A DNA stretch of 64,000 bases, taken from Microglena sp. YARC. Taxonomy: Eukaryota > Chlorophyta > Chlorophyceae > Chlamydomonadales > Chlamydomonadaceae. Where the stretch lies: contig CM039464.1 of NCBI GenBank assembly GCA_022414725.1, positions 22,210,557-22,274,556 of the forward strand. Direction: 5' to 3'. The notes under the pieces were generated by a model that saw nothing but the letters and a program-made list of their open reading frames with translations, had not been told where the DNA came from and did no database searches. Made by a program: the position numbers and the translations under genes. Shown here in pieces: positions 10,834-19,519 of the stretch; position 1 is the stretch's first letter, and the number at the start of each line of letters is the position of its first letter.

Positions 10834-11057
10834 TGTTATTGTCCGTCGAGTCGGACACTGAGTTGGCATAGTGCACGCGTGGTCCTGTGGCTCCAGGACC
10901 CGGGTTGCCTGAAGCCGGGCCATATATAGGCTAGCTATGGCCCGCACGTGTCTTCGGAACCTTCCTGAAGACTTCCTTTTCTATATAGCCGCACGAGTTG
11001 CGATGATAAGCTATCTGCTCTTTAGTCTTCATTGTGTAACAACTCTATCGATTGAAA
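10834..11057 (+). repeat. 3' LTR of the Copia-like element
   Basis: 224 bp, matching 4411-4630 except for a 4-bp insertion and a few substitutions. It is followed by GCAGG (11058-11062), the right copy of the target duplication. Confidence 0.9.
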
Positions 11058-11062
11058 GCAGG

Positions 11063-11395
11063 GGGTTGTCATCTAGAGACAGTGGAGGAGAAGGCGGAAC
11101 TGGGGCCGTCATGGCCGACTGCTGTGGTGTTTCAGGGCCTTCTGAATCGGGTTCCTCCTCGAAATGGGCATCGGACAGTGGGCTAGGGTAACGGTGGGCC
11201 CTATCCGAACTGGTTTCGGGTACCAATTGTGTACCCAGTTCAGGAGGGGACCAATCATACACTGGGCTTGGTGGGGAGATGCCGTCAGGGCTAGGCATGT
11301 ACTGCTGTGGAGGGTGAAGTAACACTGCCACCATGGATTCCAAGCATTGCCTACAGGTTTCCAGTCTGTCACCTGAAATAGTGGCGGAGCCTCAG
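11063..11395 (-). other. Region downstream of the recombinase-element pol (minus)
   Basis: Minus-strand frames continue here (11029-11343 and 11109-11561) with proline- and acid-rich sequence but no domain I recognise. Before the LTR insertion it was continuous with 4177-4405. It may be the C-terminal tail of pol in another frame. Confidence 0.4.
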
Positions 11396-13866
11396 TTAGA
11401 CCTGAGTCGGCCACCATATGTAATGGATGAGGACCGGGAAATGTGGTTGGTAAGCCCGGTTGAAGGGGGGAGGCACTAAAGCTCCTGGCCGGAACCATTT
11501 GTGTCTGTCCGTGAGGGTCACGGAGTGTTGGATGGGAAGATGTGAGAGCATGGATACCCATGGCTTGTTGAACTGTGGTACGAGAAGGATGCAGTCTACT
11601 TGTTCCATGAAGATGCGGTGTAAGGTGTGTGGGATAAGTGAGAAGGGGGGGTTAATCCAGGCCAAGTGGCGGGCCGAGTTGGATTTATTCCGAGCCCAAG
11701 GTTGCGTGAAAGCATCAATACCTTGGCAGCCAGGTCCAAGAACTAGGGAGTAGTAGCTAGTGGGAACTGTTGCGTTGTGCGGGGATGCAAATATGTCAAT
11801 CGTAGGTACCTTGTGCTGTAGAGGTGATTGTTTTAAGCATGCGTTGCTAATGATTTTGTTGTAGACTTCTGGTAGCAGAGACCAGTCTGATGGGTCTTGT
11901 AATTTGGACCACTTGTCAGCTAGCTGCTGCTCTGGATCGGTCCTAGGCCTCCATTGGAGCTGCAATTCTACGTCCAGGGAAGCGGCTAGCAAGCGGATCT
12001 GTTTCACCAAGGGGAACGTGGATGGGCCCCCGTGCATGCGGAGCAAGTCTGATACTACCCCTTGGTTGTCTGAGAAATAGAGGAGGCGTCTGCCCTTGAG
12101 GAAACCTGGTTTAACGGATTGGAAAGTGCGTAATACTTGTAAGAGTACTAGCAGCTCTCTAGCCGTGCTTGCCCATGTGTGTTGTTGTGCTTCTAACATT
12201 TGGGTGTGGGCGAATGGAACCACAATCGGGTGATCGAGCTCGTTGTCCGGGGTGAAAGCTGCGACTGCGGACTCGGATGCATCTCCCACTACCCGGACCA
12301 CCTGGTCCCGAGCATCCCAATGTTTCCCATTTTTTGAGGTGAAGATGGATAAGGAAAGGGAGAGGTCCTCCTTTAGTGCGTGGGTGGATGGGTATAGGGA
12401 GTCCCAATTTGCTAGTCCTTGTTCACAGTGAATGATTGAGGTAGAGAGTAGGGGGGCCAAGTCCAGCGCTTGGGACATTGCACTAAGCTTCCCTGCTACC
12501 TGTGCTAGGGCACGGTTTGATACCTCGGTTTCTGCCTGGAGTTGGTTGATTTGGGCTGACAGGTCTGTAATTTTGTCCTCGGGAACTTGGAACATGCGTT
12601 CCCGGAGGTTGACAGTGAGGCCTAAGAACTTGAAGACCTGAGTGGCTTTTAAGAGTGAATTTTGGTTGAGGGTGAACCCTAAAGCCGCAAAGAGGCGTGC
12701 TAGTGCGTAGGCCTAAGCCTGCGCCCTGGGCTGTGATGTTTGCAAGGCCGCCGTATCATCTATCATAGTAATGCACCTGATGCCCCACTTTCGGAGGGGC
12801 ATCATGATTGTTTGCTTGAGAGTGGTGTAAATGTAGCATGCTGGTGCTATGCCGAAAGGCAGGTGAGTGAAACAATATAAGTGGCCTTCTAGCTGGAAAG
12901 CTAGGTATGGCCATGTGGTGGGGTGCATGGGAAGTTGCCAGTAACCTGATTTATCGTCAGTTGAGCACCCCCAATCACCTGGGCACGCTAGGTTTTTGAG
13001 GTCCTGGAGTGATTCATAGGTAAGGCGGTGATACGGTAAGAAAAGGTTCAAATATAGGGGTTCATACATAAACGCAACTTCTCCTTATTGGACTCTACTA
13101 GCAGCCCATTGATGATGGTGGGTTGTGTTTGGGATGGCCAGGGAATGATCACATGTTTCCGGATGGCATCTTGGACTTCCGTCCTCACGAAGTCCGAGTG
13201 TTGTGTTACCGAGGAATGGTTGGGGAAGTGAATGGGTTTCGGTTCTGTTCCCTGTAGCCATGGTTTTATGTTTGAACGAGGTGGGAGTGCTCTGGTGAGC
13301 ATGTGTTCCACGATTTCCACCTTTTTGGGGTGATATGGTGCGTGGGCTGTGGACTGAGGACTGGTGAATTTGAACTTAATCCCCTCCTTTGCCCACTGCA
13401 CCACTCTTTTTGCTTGACGTGAGTTGGATTGAGTGGTGGTAAAGAAAGCTTCCATAATCTGGGCATGGGAGTTGAAGTGTTTGGCATCAAAGGACTTTGG
13501 GTCGGGTAGGTCTGCCCAAATGCTGTCCTCGGAGAATTGTGGGGATTGAGGTTGCCATTGCTTGTCAGCAGTGAGGTGATGTAGGAGTTATAAGGCCTCG
13601 TGCATTGAGGCCAAGTGTTGTACAGTGTTACAGGGGTAAGATGGAATGGTTGCTTGGAAATCCAAGAGGTCCTGTAACCGTGTTTGTGATTGTTGGGCGG
13701 ATGTGATGCTAGGTAGCGTCCCTAGATGGGGTATCAAGGGGTCCTCGCTAAGGTTAATGATCCAACCTTCTGGTTCTGTGTTATCCAGGAGGTGGGAATG
13801 GGTGGTGGTGGCATTAGGGCTGGGTGGGTGGTGGTGCAATGTGCTGGTAGATGCATCTGTCCCCAA
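11396..13866 (-). pseudogene. DIRS-type reverse transcriptase / RNase H / methyltransferase-like polyprotein, disrupted
   Basis: Reading leftward, the product would copy the element's RNA into DNA. Visible parts are an RT N-terminal region (LRLCMNP), the fingers/palm (DDKSGYWQLPMHP, then LPFGIAPACYIYT), an active-site motif MIDD in place of the usual YxDD, the thumb region (FLGLTVN), RNase H (VVGDASES, TARELL, FSDNQGVV) and a DIRS-type methyltransferase-like segment (DIFASPHN, WINPPFSLI). Breaks are an in-frame stop at 13588-13590, a frameshift near 13048-13069 and an in-frame stop at 12713-12715. The domain order matches DIRS-like elements. With three lesions it is best called a pseudogene. 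Confidence 0.83.
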
Positions 13867-14784
13867 ATCTGCAGTGGCCGGTGTTAAGAAATGTCCGGCA
13901 TATGTTGGGGTCTGAGTGGGGTGGGGGAATGGTGAGGTTCCTATCCATGGGAGCCGCCTGGTTGGAAGGGTTGGCCCGGGAGGGACGAAAGGACCTAGAT
14001 GAGGGGTTGCCCCGTGGCTCAGGTTTCCTAAGGTGCTCAGCTATGGGGTCTGCAAATTCCCTAATTTTGGAGATGAAGTTGGAGCATTTCGCAGACATGG
14101 TGTGATTGTCCTGAGCAAACACCTCGAAAGTTAGAGTGGAGAGTGTTTGAAGGCGGTGAGCAAACGGGCTGCCAGGGAACATGCATTGCAGAACGCCTAG
14201 CGACTGTTGGGCTAGGTTGGCCAGGAGGGTGGGCTGAATGGAGTTAAGTGCAGCGACCGGTAGGGACGCTTCGAGAGCTGTGGCCATCTCAGTGGCCGTT
14301 TCTCTTGCGAATAGTAAGGCCTCCTCTAGCTCTGAGGGTGTGGCCTTGAAGTATGAGGATGTGGTTAGTGCCAAAGCTATTCTACGTATTTTTTCTTCTA
14401 GGTCCGTAGCTCTAGCACGGAACTCACCCAAGGCTGGGTTTGAGGTGATGGCGGCACGGGTGGCCTGCTCCTCTGTCAAGCGTTGGACTTGTTGATAGAG
14501 CTCAGCCACAGCGCTAGGCAGACCCGCAGCAGTAAGAGCTCCCAATGGGAGGGGCTGCTCCTGCTGTGGGAGGGGCTGCTCCTGTTGTGGGAGGGGCTGC
14601 TCCTGTGGGGGAGCTTGCCGTTGATGTGGGGGAGCTTGCTCCTGCTGTAGGGGAGCTTGCTCCTGCAGCGGGGGAGCTTGTTCCTGCTGTGGCAAAGCCT
14701 GCTCCTGGTTCGAGCGGCTTGATGTCGGTTCTGCTCGGCTTAGGCCGGATGAGGGGCCTCCTAGAGAGGGTAGAGCCGTTTCCC
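13814..14784 (-). CDS. Gag-like protein with a CCCH zinc finger (recombinase element)
   Basis: An open minus-strand frame begins after a stop near 14787 and ends at 13814. It has no early ATG, so the start is uncertain. The N-terminal part is made of Gln/Pro repeats (PQQEQAPP-like, about 12 units). A helical middle region follows. The C-terminus has a finger of form CX8CX5CX3H (CRTFLNTGHCRFGDRCIYQH). That is the CCCH type seen in RNA-binding proteins, not the CCHC knuckle usual in retroelement gag. It lies directly upstream of, and overlaps, the pol frame, the usual place for gag. Confidence 0.65.
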
Positions 14785-14873
14785 CCTAAAGTAGGGGTAA
14801 GAAAGTGATTGGCAAGTGAGCGAGATGGACATGATCAAATGTGTATCTATGTTATGCCGTCCTAATAATGCCT

Positions 14874-15054
14874 GTTTTTTCTCTTTCGATTTTTCAAACT
14901 GTTGCTTCAAAAGAATGATCTCAAACGCAAAGTCGTGACTGATAAAACTTTTACAGTCTGACGTGGACAACTAACTCAACTCAACTCCGGCCGAGTCACA
15001 TCTGACTTGGCCGCTCCGACATCAATTTATGACTTGACATTCAGAACAAAGTGT
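14874..15054 (+). repeat. Split direct repeat B2
   Basis: 181 bp, apparently identical to B1. Its right junction has perfect 15-base inverted arms, TATGACTTGACATTC (15028-15042) and GAATGTCAAGTCATA (15061-15075), with an 18-base spacer. This marks the right end of the element. Confidence 0.9.
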
Positions 15055-15055
15055 T

Positions 15056-15240
15056 GTCATGAATGTCAAGTCATATTTTGATCTGAGATGACAGGAGATC
15101 TGAGATGACAGTTGATGAGTTGTAACAAACAGTTGCTGGTCTGTAACGACAGCAACAGTTGAGTTGGTTATCGCCCAGCCTTGTCTCCTTACGTAAATAT
15201 GGTTTATCCAGATCTTTCGCCATTCTCGCTTCAGAAATCT
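15056..15240 (-). repeat. Right arm of inverted flanking repeat
   Basis: Inverse-complement counterpart of 1917-2083. It contains a short internal duplication (TGTCATCTCAGATC repeated) absent from the left arm. Confidence 0.75.
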
Positions 15241-15401
15241 TTATCAAGACTAGCATCTGAGCCCGTCGTACCGACGGGAGGACCACCCCCGTGGCCACGT
15301 CAGCGACAGGTGTCGACCCCCGTGGCCACGTCAGCGACAGGTCTCGGGAAATCGAGATCCGAAAACGGGTTACTCCGTAACGGGTTATCCTGAAACCACT
15401 G
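15241..15401 (+). repeat. Hairpin-rich repeat, copy interrupted by the LTR element
   Basis: Contains GACGGGAGGACCACCC and two copies of GTGGCCACGTCAGCGACAGG, the same modules as the array at 25355-25830. Its end, GGTTATCCTGAAACCACTG, abuts the LTR element; CACTG (15397-15401) is the left target duplication. Confidence 0.75.
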
Positions 15402-15802
15402 TGTAACATTGCGTGTCGCAATGTTGAACCTAGAGGCGAGCATAGTCGTTAGTTAGTTACTAACAGATGAGTCGTCCTGACCTTGACCTCCATGCATGCC
15501 CTAGTTGTGGCGATGAAGAATAGTTTCTCTTGTCCTTTCTGCCCCTTTAGACCTTCATCTTTATCTTGGCCTGAGAACCGAGCGTATTGGTCCCGTTCTA
15601 GAACTGCTGTTCTAGAGCGGTATATGATGTAACACATGGCTTCCCCCTCCTCTTCGCGTCCCCGTTTCCTTATCCAGCCCTGGCCCTCGCCCCTTCCCCT
15701 GATGGCCTGATTCTCTCCTGAGCCTCATGCGCTCTTAGATGGTTTTGCGAGTCTAGGTTTCCCCTGACGCGTACTCACCACGTTCCATTTACAATAGTTA
15801 CA
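15402..15802 (+). repeat. Left LTR of the small element
   Basis: 401 bp, bounded by TGTAAC and GTTACA. It matches 16563-16963 with about six substitutions. Confidence 0.92.
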
Positions 15803-16562
15803 TTTGGTTCGCGAGTCCGGTCCGATCCCACGCTTCATGTCCAGAGCTGCTAAATTTCGACAACGTGCCTAGGGTTTTACTACTCCCTCGACGCCTCAAG
15901 TCGAAGTCTGTTTCATTTGCGACTACCCTAGTCGTTTCTCTGCAAGCAACTCCACCACCAATCTGCCAACTTTGCGTATTGTCAAGTCGCTTCATTGCCA
16001 TTTGCTTCACTGCCGATCTGCCTGCACCAGTCACTCTCGATGGTTGCCCTGCCATGCCGTGCCCTGCCAACTGACCCCTGCCCCTAGACCCATGAGTCCA
16101 TGACCCCGAGAACCCAATACCCCAGACCCAAGGAACCCAGACCCAAGAAACACAGACCCCGGAGCTTGCAGCATACGAGGACCCAGGCAGCAGGCAGTGG
16201 CAGAGAGCAGAGGTAGACAGCTAAGAGCATAGGCAGACAGCAGAGAGCACAGGCGGACAGGAGAAGAAGAGGCAGACAGCATAGAGGAGGCAGCAGACCC
16301 AAGACCAAGACTTGTGCAAGTCCCCTACACATGAAGCCTAGCACTAGCACTTCATGAATCTTGATTGGTCATGAATCTTGTTTTATAGACTAGGATAGTG
16401 AGGTTTCTATTTTCCCTCCCATGCCACAGATGCCTAGCTAAATGATGAGGGCATCATTTGTTTGATTTGTAGGGGTGAGTGTAACGTTGCATCAAGCAAG
16501 ACACATTTACCCATGCCATCTTAAATGATGAGGGCATCATTCCTTTGAGTAGTGGGAGTGAG
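15803..16562 (+). other. Interior of the small non-autonomous LTR element
   Basis: 760 bp with no protein-coding frame of note. It begins with TTGGTTCGCGAGTCCGG, similar in position and sequence to the Gypsy primer-binding site. Its 3' end has two copies of AATGATGAGGGCATCATT followed by a purine-rich run before the LTR. The same module precedes the Gypsy 3' LTR (near 24470), so the two are related. It fits a TRIM/LARD-type parasite of that Gypsy. Confidence 0.75.
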
Positions 16563-16963
16563 TGTAACATTGCGTGTCGCAATGATGAACCTAGAGGCGA
16601 GCATAGTCGTTAGTTAGTTACTAGCAGATGTGTCGTCCTGACCTTGACCTCCATGCATGCCCTAGTTGTGGCGATGAAGAATAGTTTCTCTTGTCCTTTC
16701 TGCCCTTTTAGACCTTCATCTTTATCTTGGCCTGAGAACCGAGCGTATTGGTCCCGTTCTAGAACTGCTGTTCTAGAGCGGTATATGATGTAACACATGG
16801 CTTCCCCCTCCTCTTCGCGTCCCCGTTTCCTTATCCAGCCCTGGCCCTCGCCCCTTCCCCTAATGGCCTGATTCTCTCTTGAGCCTCATGCGCTCTTAGA
16901 TGGTTTTGCGAGTCTAGGTTTCCCCTGACGCGTACTCACCACGTTCCATTTACAATAGTTACA
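16563..16963 (+). repeat. Right LTR of the small element
   Basis: 401-bp copy of 15402-15802. It ends GTTACA and passes directly into TTAAGACCCTGAAG of the truncated Gypsy LTR with no duplication of CACTG. Confidence 0.92.
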
Positions 16964-17332
16964 TTAAGACCCTGAAGACCCCAGCCCGGCCCGGCGACAT
17001 ATCCTTGTCCCGGCCTCAAGACCCTGAAGACCCCCCCCGAAAGTACGTGCTCAGAGGCAGTACCTGTGGCTGGCATTAGGCTTGTATAGTTAAGATTTTG
17101 ACTAGCTGTCCGAAGACCTTCTGTCCGACGATCCGCGGTTGCGCGTCCCTTGACCAAGGACGGTAATTGTCGTCCACTAGACTTGGAATTAGTTAGATTA
17201 CGGCACTACTCGATTGACTATCAGTCGCTTAGTTGTCAGCCGACACTACCCGACTAAACAGCAGTCGGTGACGTGTGCAGATTGGCCCTACCCTAAAGCG
17301 CGCTCCCTAACTCCTTTTCCCTGTGTGTTACA
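16964..17332 (+). repeat. Truncated 5' LTR of the Gypsy element
   Basis: Corresponds to about 24979-25347 of the complete LTR with three differences seen by eye. The first 470 or so bases, including the TATA-bearing U3, are absent. Confidence 0.9.
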
Positions 17333-17334
17333 CT

Positions 17335-17361
17335 TGGTTTCGGAGCTTTTGGTTCGATCCC
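17335..17361 (+). promoter_or_regulatory. Primer-binding site, initiator-Met tRNA type
   Basis: TGGTTTCGGAGC two bases after the LTR, continuing with GGTTCGATCCC. It resembles the plant initiator-Met tRNA primer site TGGTATCAGAGC and its extension into the T arm. It would prime minus-strand DNA synthesis. Confidence 0.75.
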
Positions 17362-17362
17362 A

Positions 17363-18143
17363 CGCTAACGGTAACCTCTACCCCTTCTCGTATCCTTGCA
17401 GTGTCTCCGAAACCCTCGAAGAAACTGGGCCCTGCTGCAGATCCCAAGGCAAAGCCGCTTACTAAGCCCAAGCCTGTACCCCTCCCGAAGCTGCTTACTA
17501 CGCCGCTTGCATCTGCCCAGAAGCCGCCTACTAAGCCCAAGGCGCGGACGACACCAGCAGCTGGAGTTTCAGCAGTTTCGGCAGTACAAAACCCTGTCCT
17601 TAGTACAGCTGCACCTACGGAGCCAGCTCAGATCACGCCCCCGCGCGCTACGGGATCTGCGAGTTCACGATCTCTTCCAACGTGGGTACTGCCATCAGTG
17701 AGAAGTACAGTCCACGTCGTACCACCTACTCCGGCTCCCACCAAGAAACGGCAGGCCGAGCAACGTGCCCCCGGCCCCGGTCTACAGTCGCCCCCTCCAA
17801 GAAGCAGCAGACCGAGCCACGTGTCTCCGACCTTCTACAACAGGCTGACAAGGATCTCCAGCAGATCCAGCTTCGCACCTCCCAAATCGCCAGACTCCGC
17901 AAGGACATCGGGGTGCTCCATTCGGCAGCAGAAGTAACAGCCAGAGATTCTGACGAGATTATCCGCGGTCTATCTAGAGAGATCTACGACTTGAGGGGCG
18001 CACTCCAATTCGCCCACCTACAAGAAGCCCGAAGCCAAGGAGCGTCTCAAGCACTCAAGCTCCAAGTACACGAAGCTTATCAAAGGATCTCGAGGCGTGA
18101 CGCAACAATTGCCAACCTCCATTCTGCTTTGATCCAAGACTAG
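17363..18143 (+). other. Open frames upstream of Gypsy gag, coiled-coil tail
   Basis: Two overlapping frames lie between the primer site and gag. The first (to 17937) is rich in Lys, Pro and Ala (KPKPVPLPKLL and similar). The second (17682-18143) has heptad-like Leu/Ile spacing over its last 100 residues (about 17830-18140), suggesting a coiled coil. Neither has an ATG near its start. They could be one gene broken by a frameshift near 17820. Most Gypsy elements have no frame here. I do not recognise the product. Confidence 0.45.
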
Positions 18144-18262
18144 ACTTAGTGTTGTTCAAATTGTGTTACTTTGCACACTTGGCCTTGCAAATAAATTGTA
18201 AACTTGGAAAATATTACGCTACGACTCCGCTCCCTTTTGTCAAAAGTCCCCCTTAAATCCTC

Positions 18263-19519
18263 ATGGATCAAATGGAAGAACCTCCGCTACCTCAGCAACC
18301 CCAGCAACTCCCCCACATAGACCCAGCCCAACTGGCCCAACTCATGCAAGCAGTCCGTGAGCAAGTGATACTAGACCTGCAACCCCAGCTTCCCCAGCCC
18401 CAACGAGCACGTGGACCTGATCCCAAGCCCGCAACACCACCGTTTTACCATGGTGCTCACAAAGGGTCAGAAGCGGAGACTTGGCTCTTTCAGCTAGAAA
18501 ATTAATTCCGCCTTCTAGCTCAGCGATATCCAGAGCAGCTAGCCGACGACTACAAAATCAGCTATGCAGTTTCACTCCTCCGTGACACTGCAGCACAGTG
18601 GTGGATGTTACGTACCAAGGCAAATTCGGGAGAACAAGCCATCCACTCGTTTGAAGGTTTCAAGGCAGCGCTGTCGAAGAAATTTGTCCCTGTCAACGCA
18701 AAGGAACAAGCTAGGGAGAAACTAGCATACCTAACGCAAACGGGAGACTTGCAGGTCTATGTCGAACAGTTTGAAAACTTGAGCCTGCAGATTGATGACC
18801 TTAGTGCAGCAGAAGGTATGGACAAGTTATGTCGAGGATTGAAACCAGAACACCAAATATGGGTCAAGACTTATGGAGTCTCGACTCTAGAAGAGGCTGT
18901 CAACCTTGCTCACAAAGTCAGCGCGTTCTCAAGCGCTTCACAGACAATGACACCCCCGCCATACCGTGCCCCAATCGATGCCATGGACATTGATGTCATG
19001 CACATGAACGCTCTGACGGGCCGTAGCCCAAAAGACAAGAGGGAACTCTACCATGAGCATGTTCAGGAGCTAGTATCTTTCCCGCCGGTACATGATAGGC
19101 CTCTAACCCCAGGTCCACAGAGACCCCAAAGAGACTACCAGAGCCAAAGTAGGCAGGGAAATCACCCCAGCCCCGGTAGGCAGGGAAACTACCCCAGCTA
19201 CGGTAGGCAGGGTAACTACCCAAGCCAAAGTAGGCAGGGAAACTACCCCAGCCCCGGTAGGCAGGGAAACTACCCCAGCCCAGGTAGGCAAGGGCAGTAC
19301 CCTGGCTCCAGTCGGCAAGAGTATTTCCCAAACTCATCCAGGCAGGGAAACGGGAACGGGGATGGAACGGCTCTTCCTCCTTTGACCCCCGAGGGCAGGG
19401 AGTACCTGAGGGCCAACGGCGGTTGTTTCCGATGCAGGGAAATCGGCCATTGGACAACAGAATGCCCATACAACAACAACAACTCAGGGGGCTATGGAAG
19501 GGACAACAGGAGGGGCTAG
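18263..19519 (+). pseudogene. Gypsy gag with one nonsense codon
   Basis: ATG 18263 opens a gag of about 418 codons interrupted by TAA at 18503-18505; the same frame continues on both sides. It has a retrotransposon-gag core (AAQWWMLRT, then FKAALSKKFVP and LAYLTQTGDLQVYVEQFENL). A run of about ten RQGNYPSxG-type repeats follows, then a CCHC knuckle, [14 protein letters not shown] (19424-19465). The product would form particles around the element's RNA. A single base change would explain the stop. The end overlaps pol in the -1 frame. Confidence 0.85.

Larger units (their letters stand above)
4411..11057 (+). mobile_element. Non-autonomous Copia-like LTR retrotransposon
   Basis: Two LTRs (220 and 224 bp) enclose the element, with the 5-bp target duplication GCAGG at 4406-4410 and 11058-11062. 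It encodes a zinc-knuckle gag and a degenerate pol-like frame with Copia-type protease and integrase-edge motifs. No reverse transcriptase or RNase H is visible anywhere, so it would need enzymes in trans. The LTRs differ by few substitutions and a 4-bp indel (an extra TATA in the right LTR), indicating recent insertion. A CACTA element later inserted into its coding region. Confidence 0.88.
2089..15054. mobile_element. DIRS/Kangaroo-like tyrosine-recombinase retrotransposon
   Basis: The element is defined by two pairs of equal-length direct repeats: A1 (2089-2236) with A2 (4029-4176), and B1 (3851-4031) with B2 (14874-15054). B1 and A2 abut with a 3-base overlap (TGT). The order is A1, recombinase gene (plus), B1, A2, gag and RT genes (minus), B2. 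Split direct repeats are a hallmark of the Ngaro, PAT and Kangaroo groups, and an inverted recombinase gene is known in Kangaroo of Volvox. No flanking target duplication is seen, as expected for tyrosine-recombinase integration. An LTR element inserted at 4411-11057 splits the A2-B2 segment. The RT region carries stops and a frameshift, so this copy is probably not autonomous. Confidence 0.85.

Noticed and set aside
15449..15637. 62-residue frame present in both small LTRs (also 16610-16798)
   Set aside because: It lies wholly in the LTR, is antisense to the element and has no known domain.
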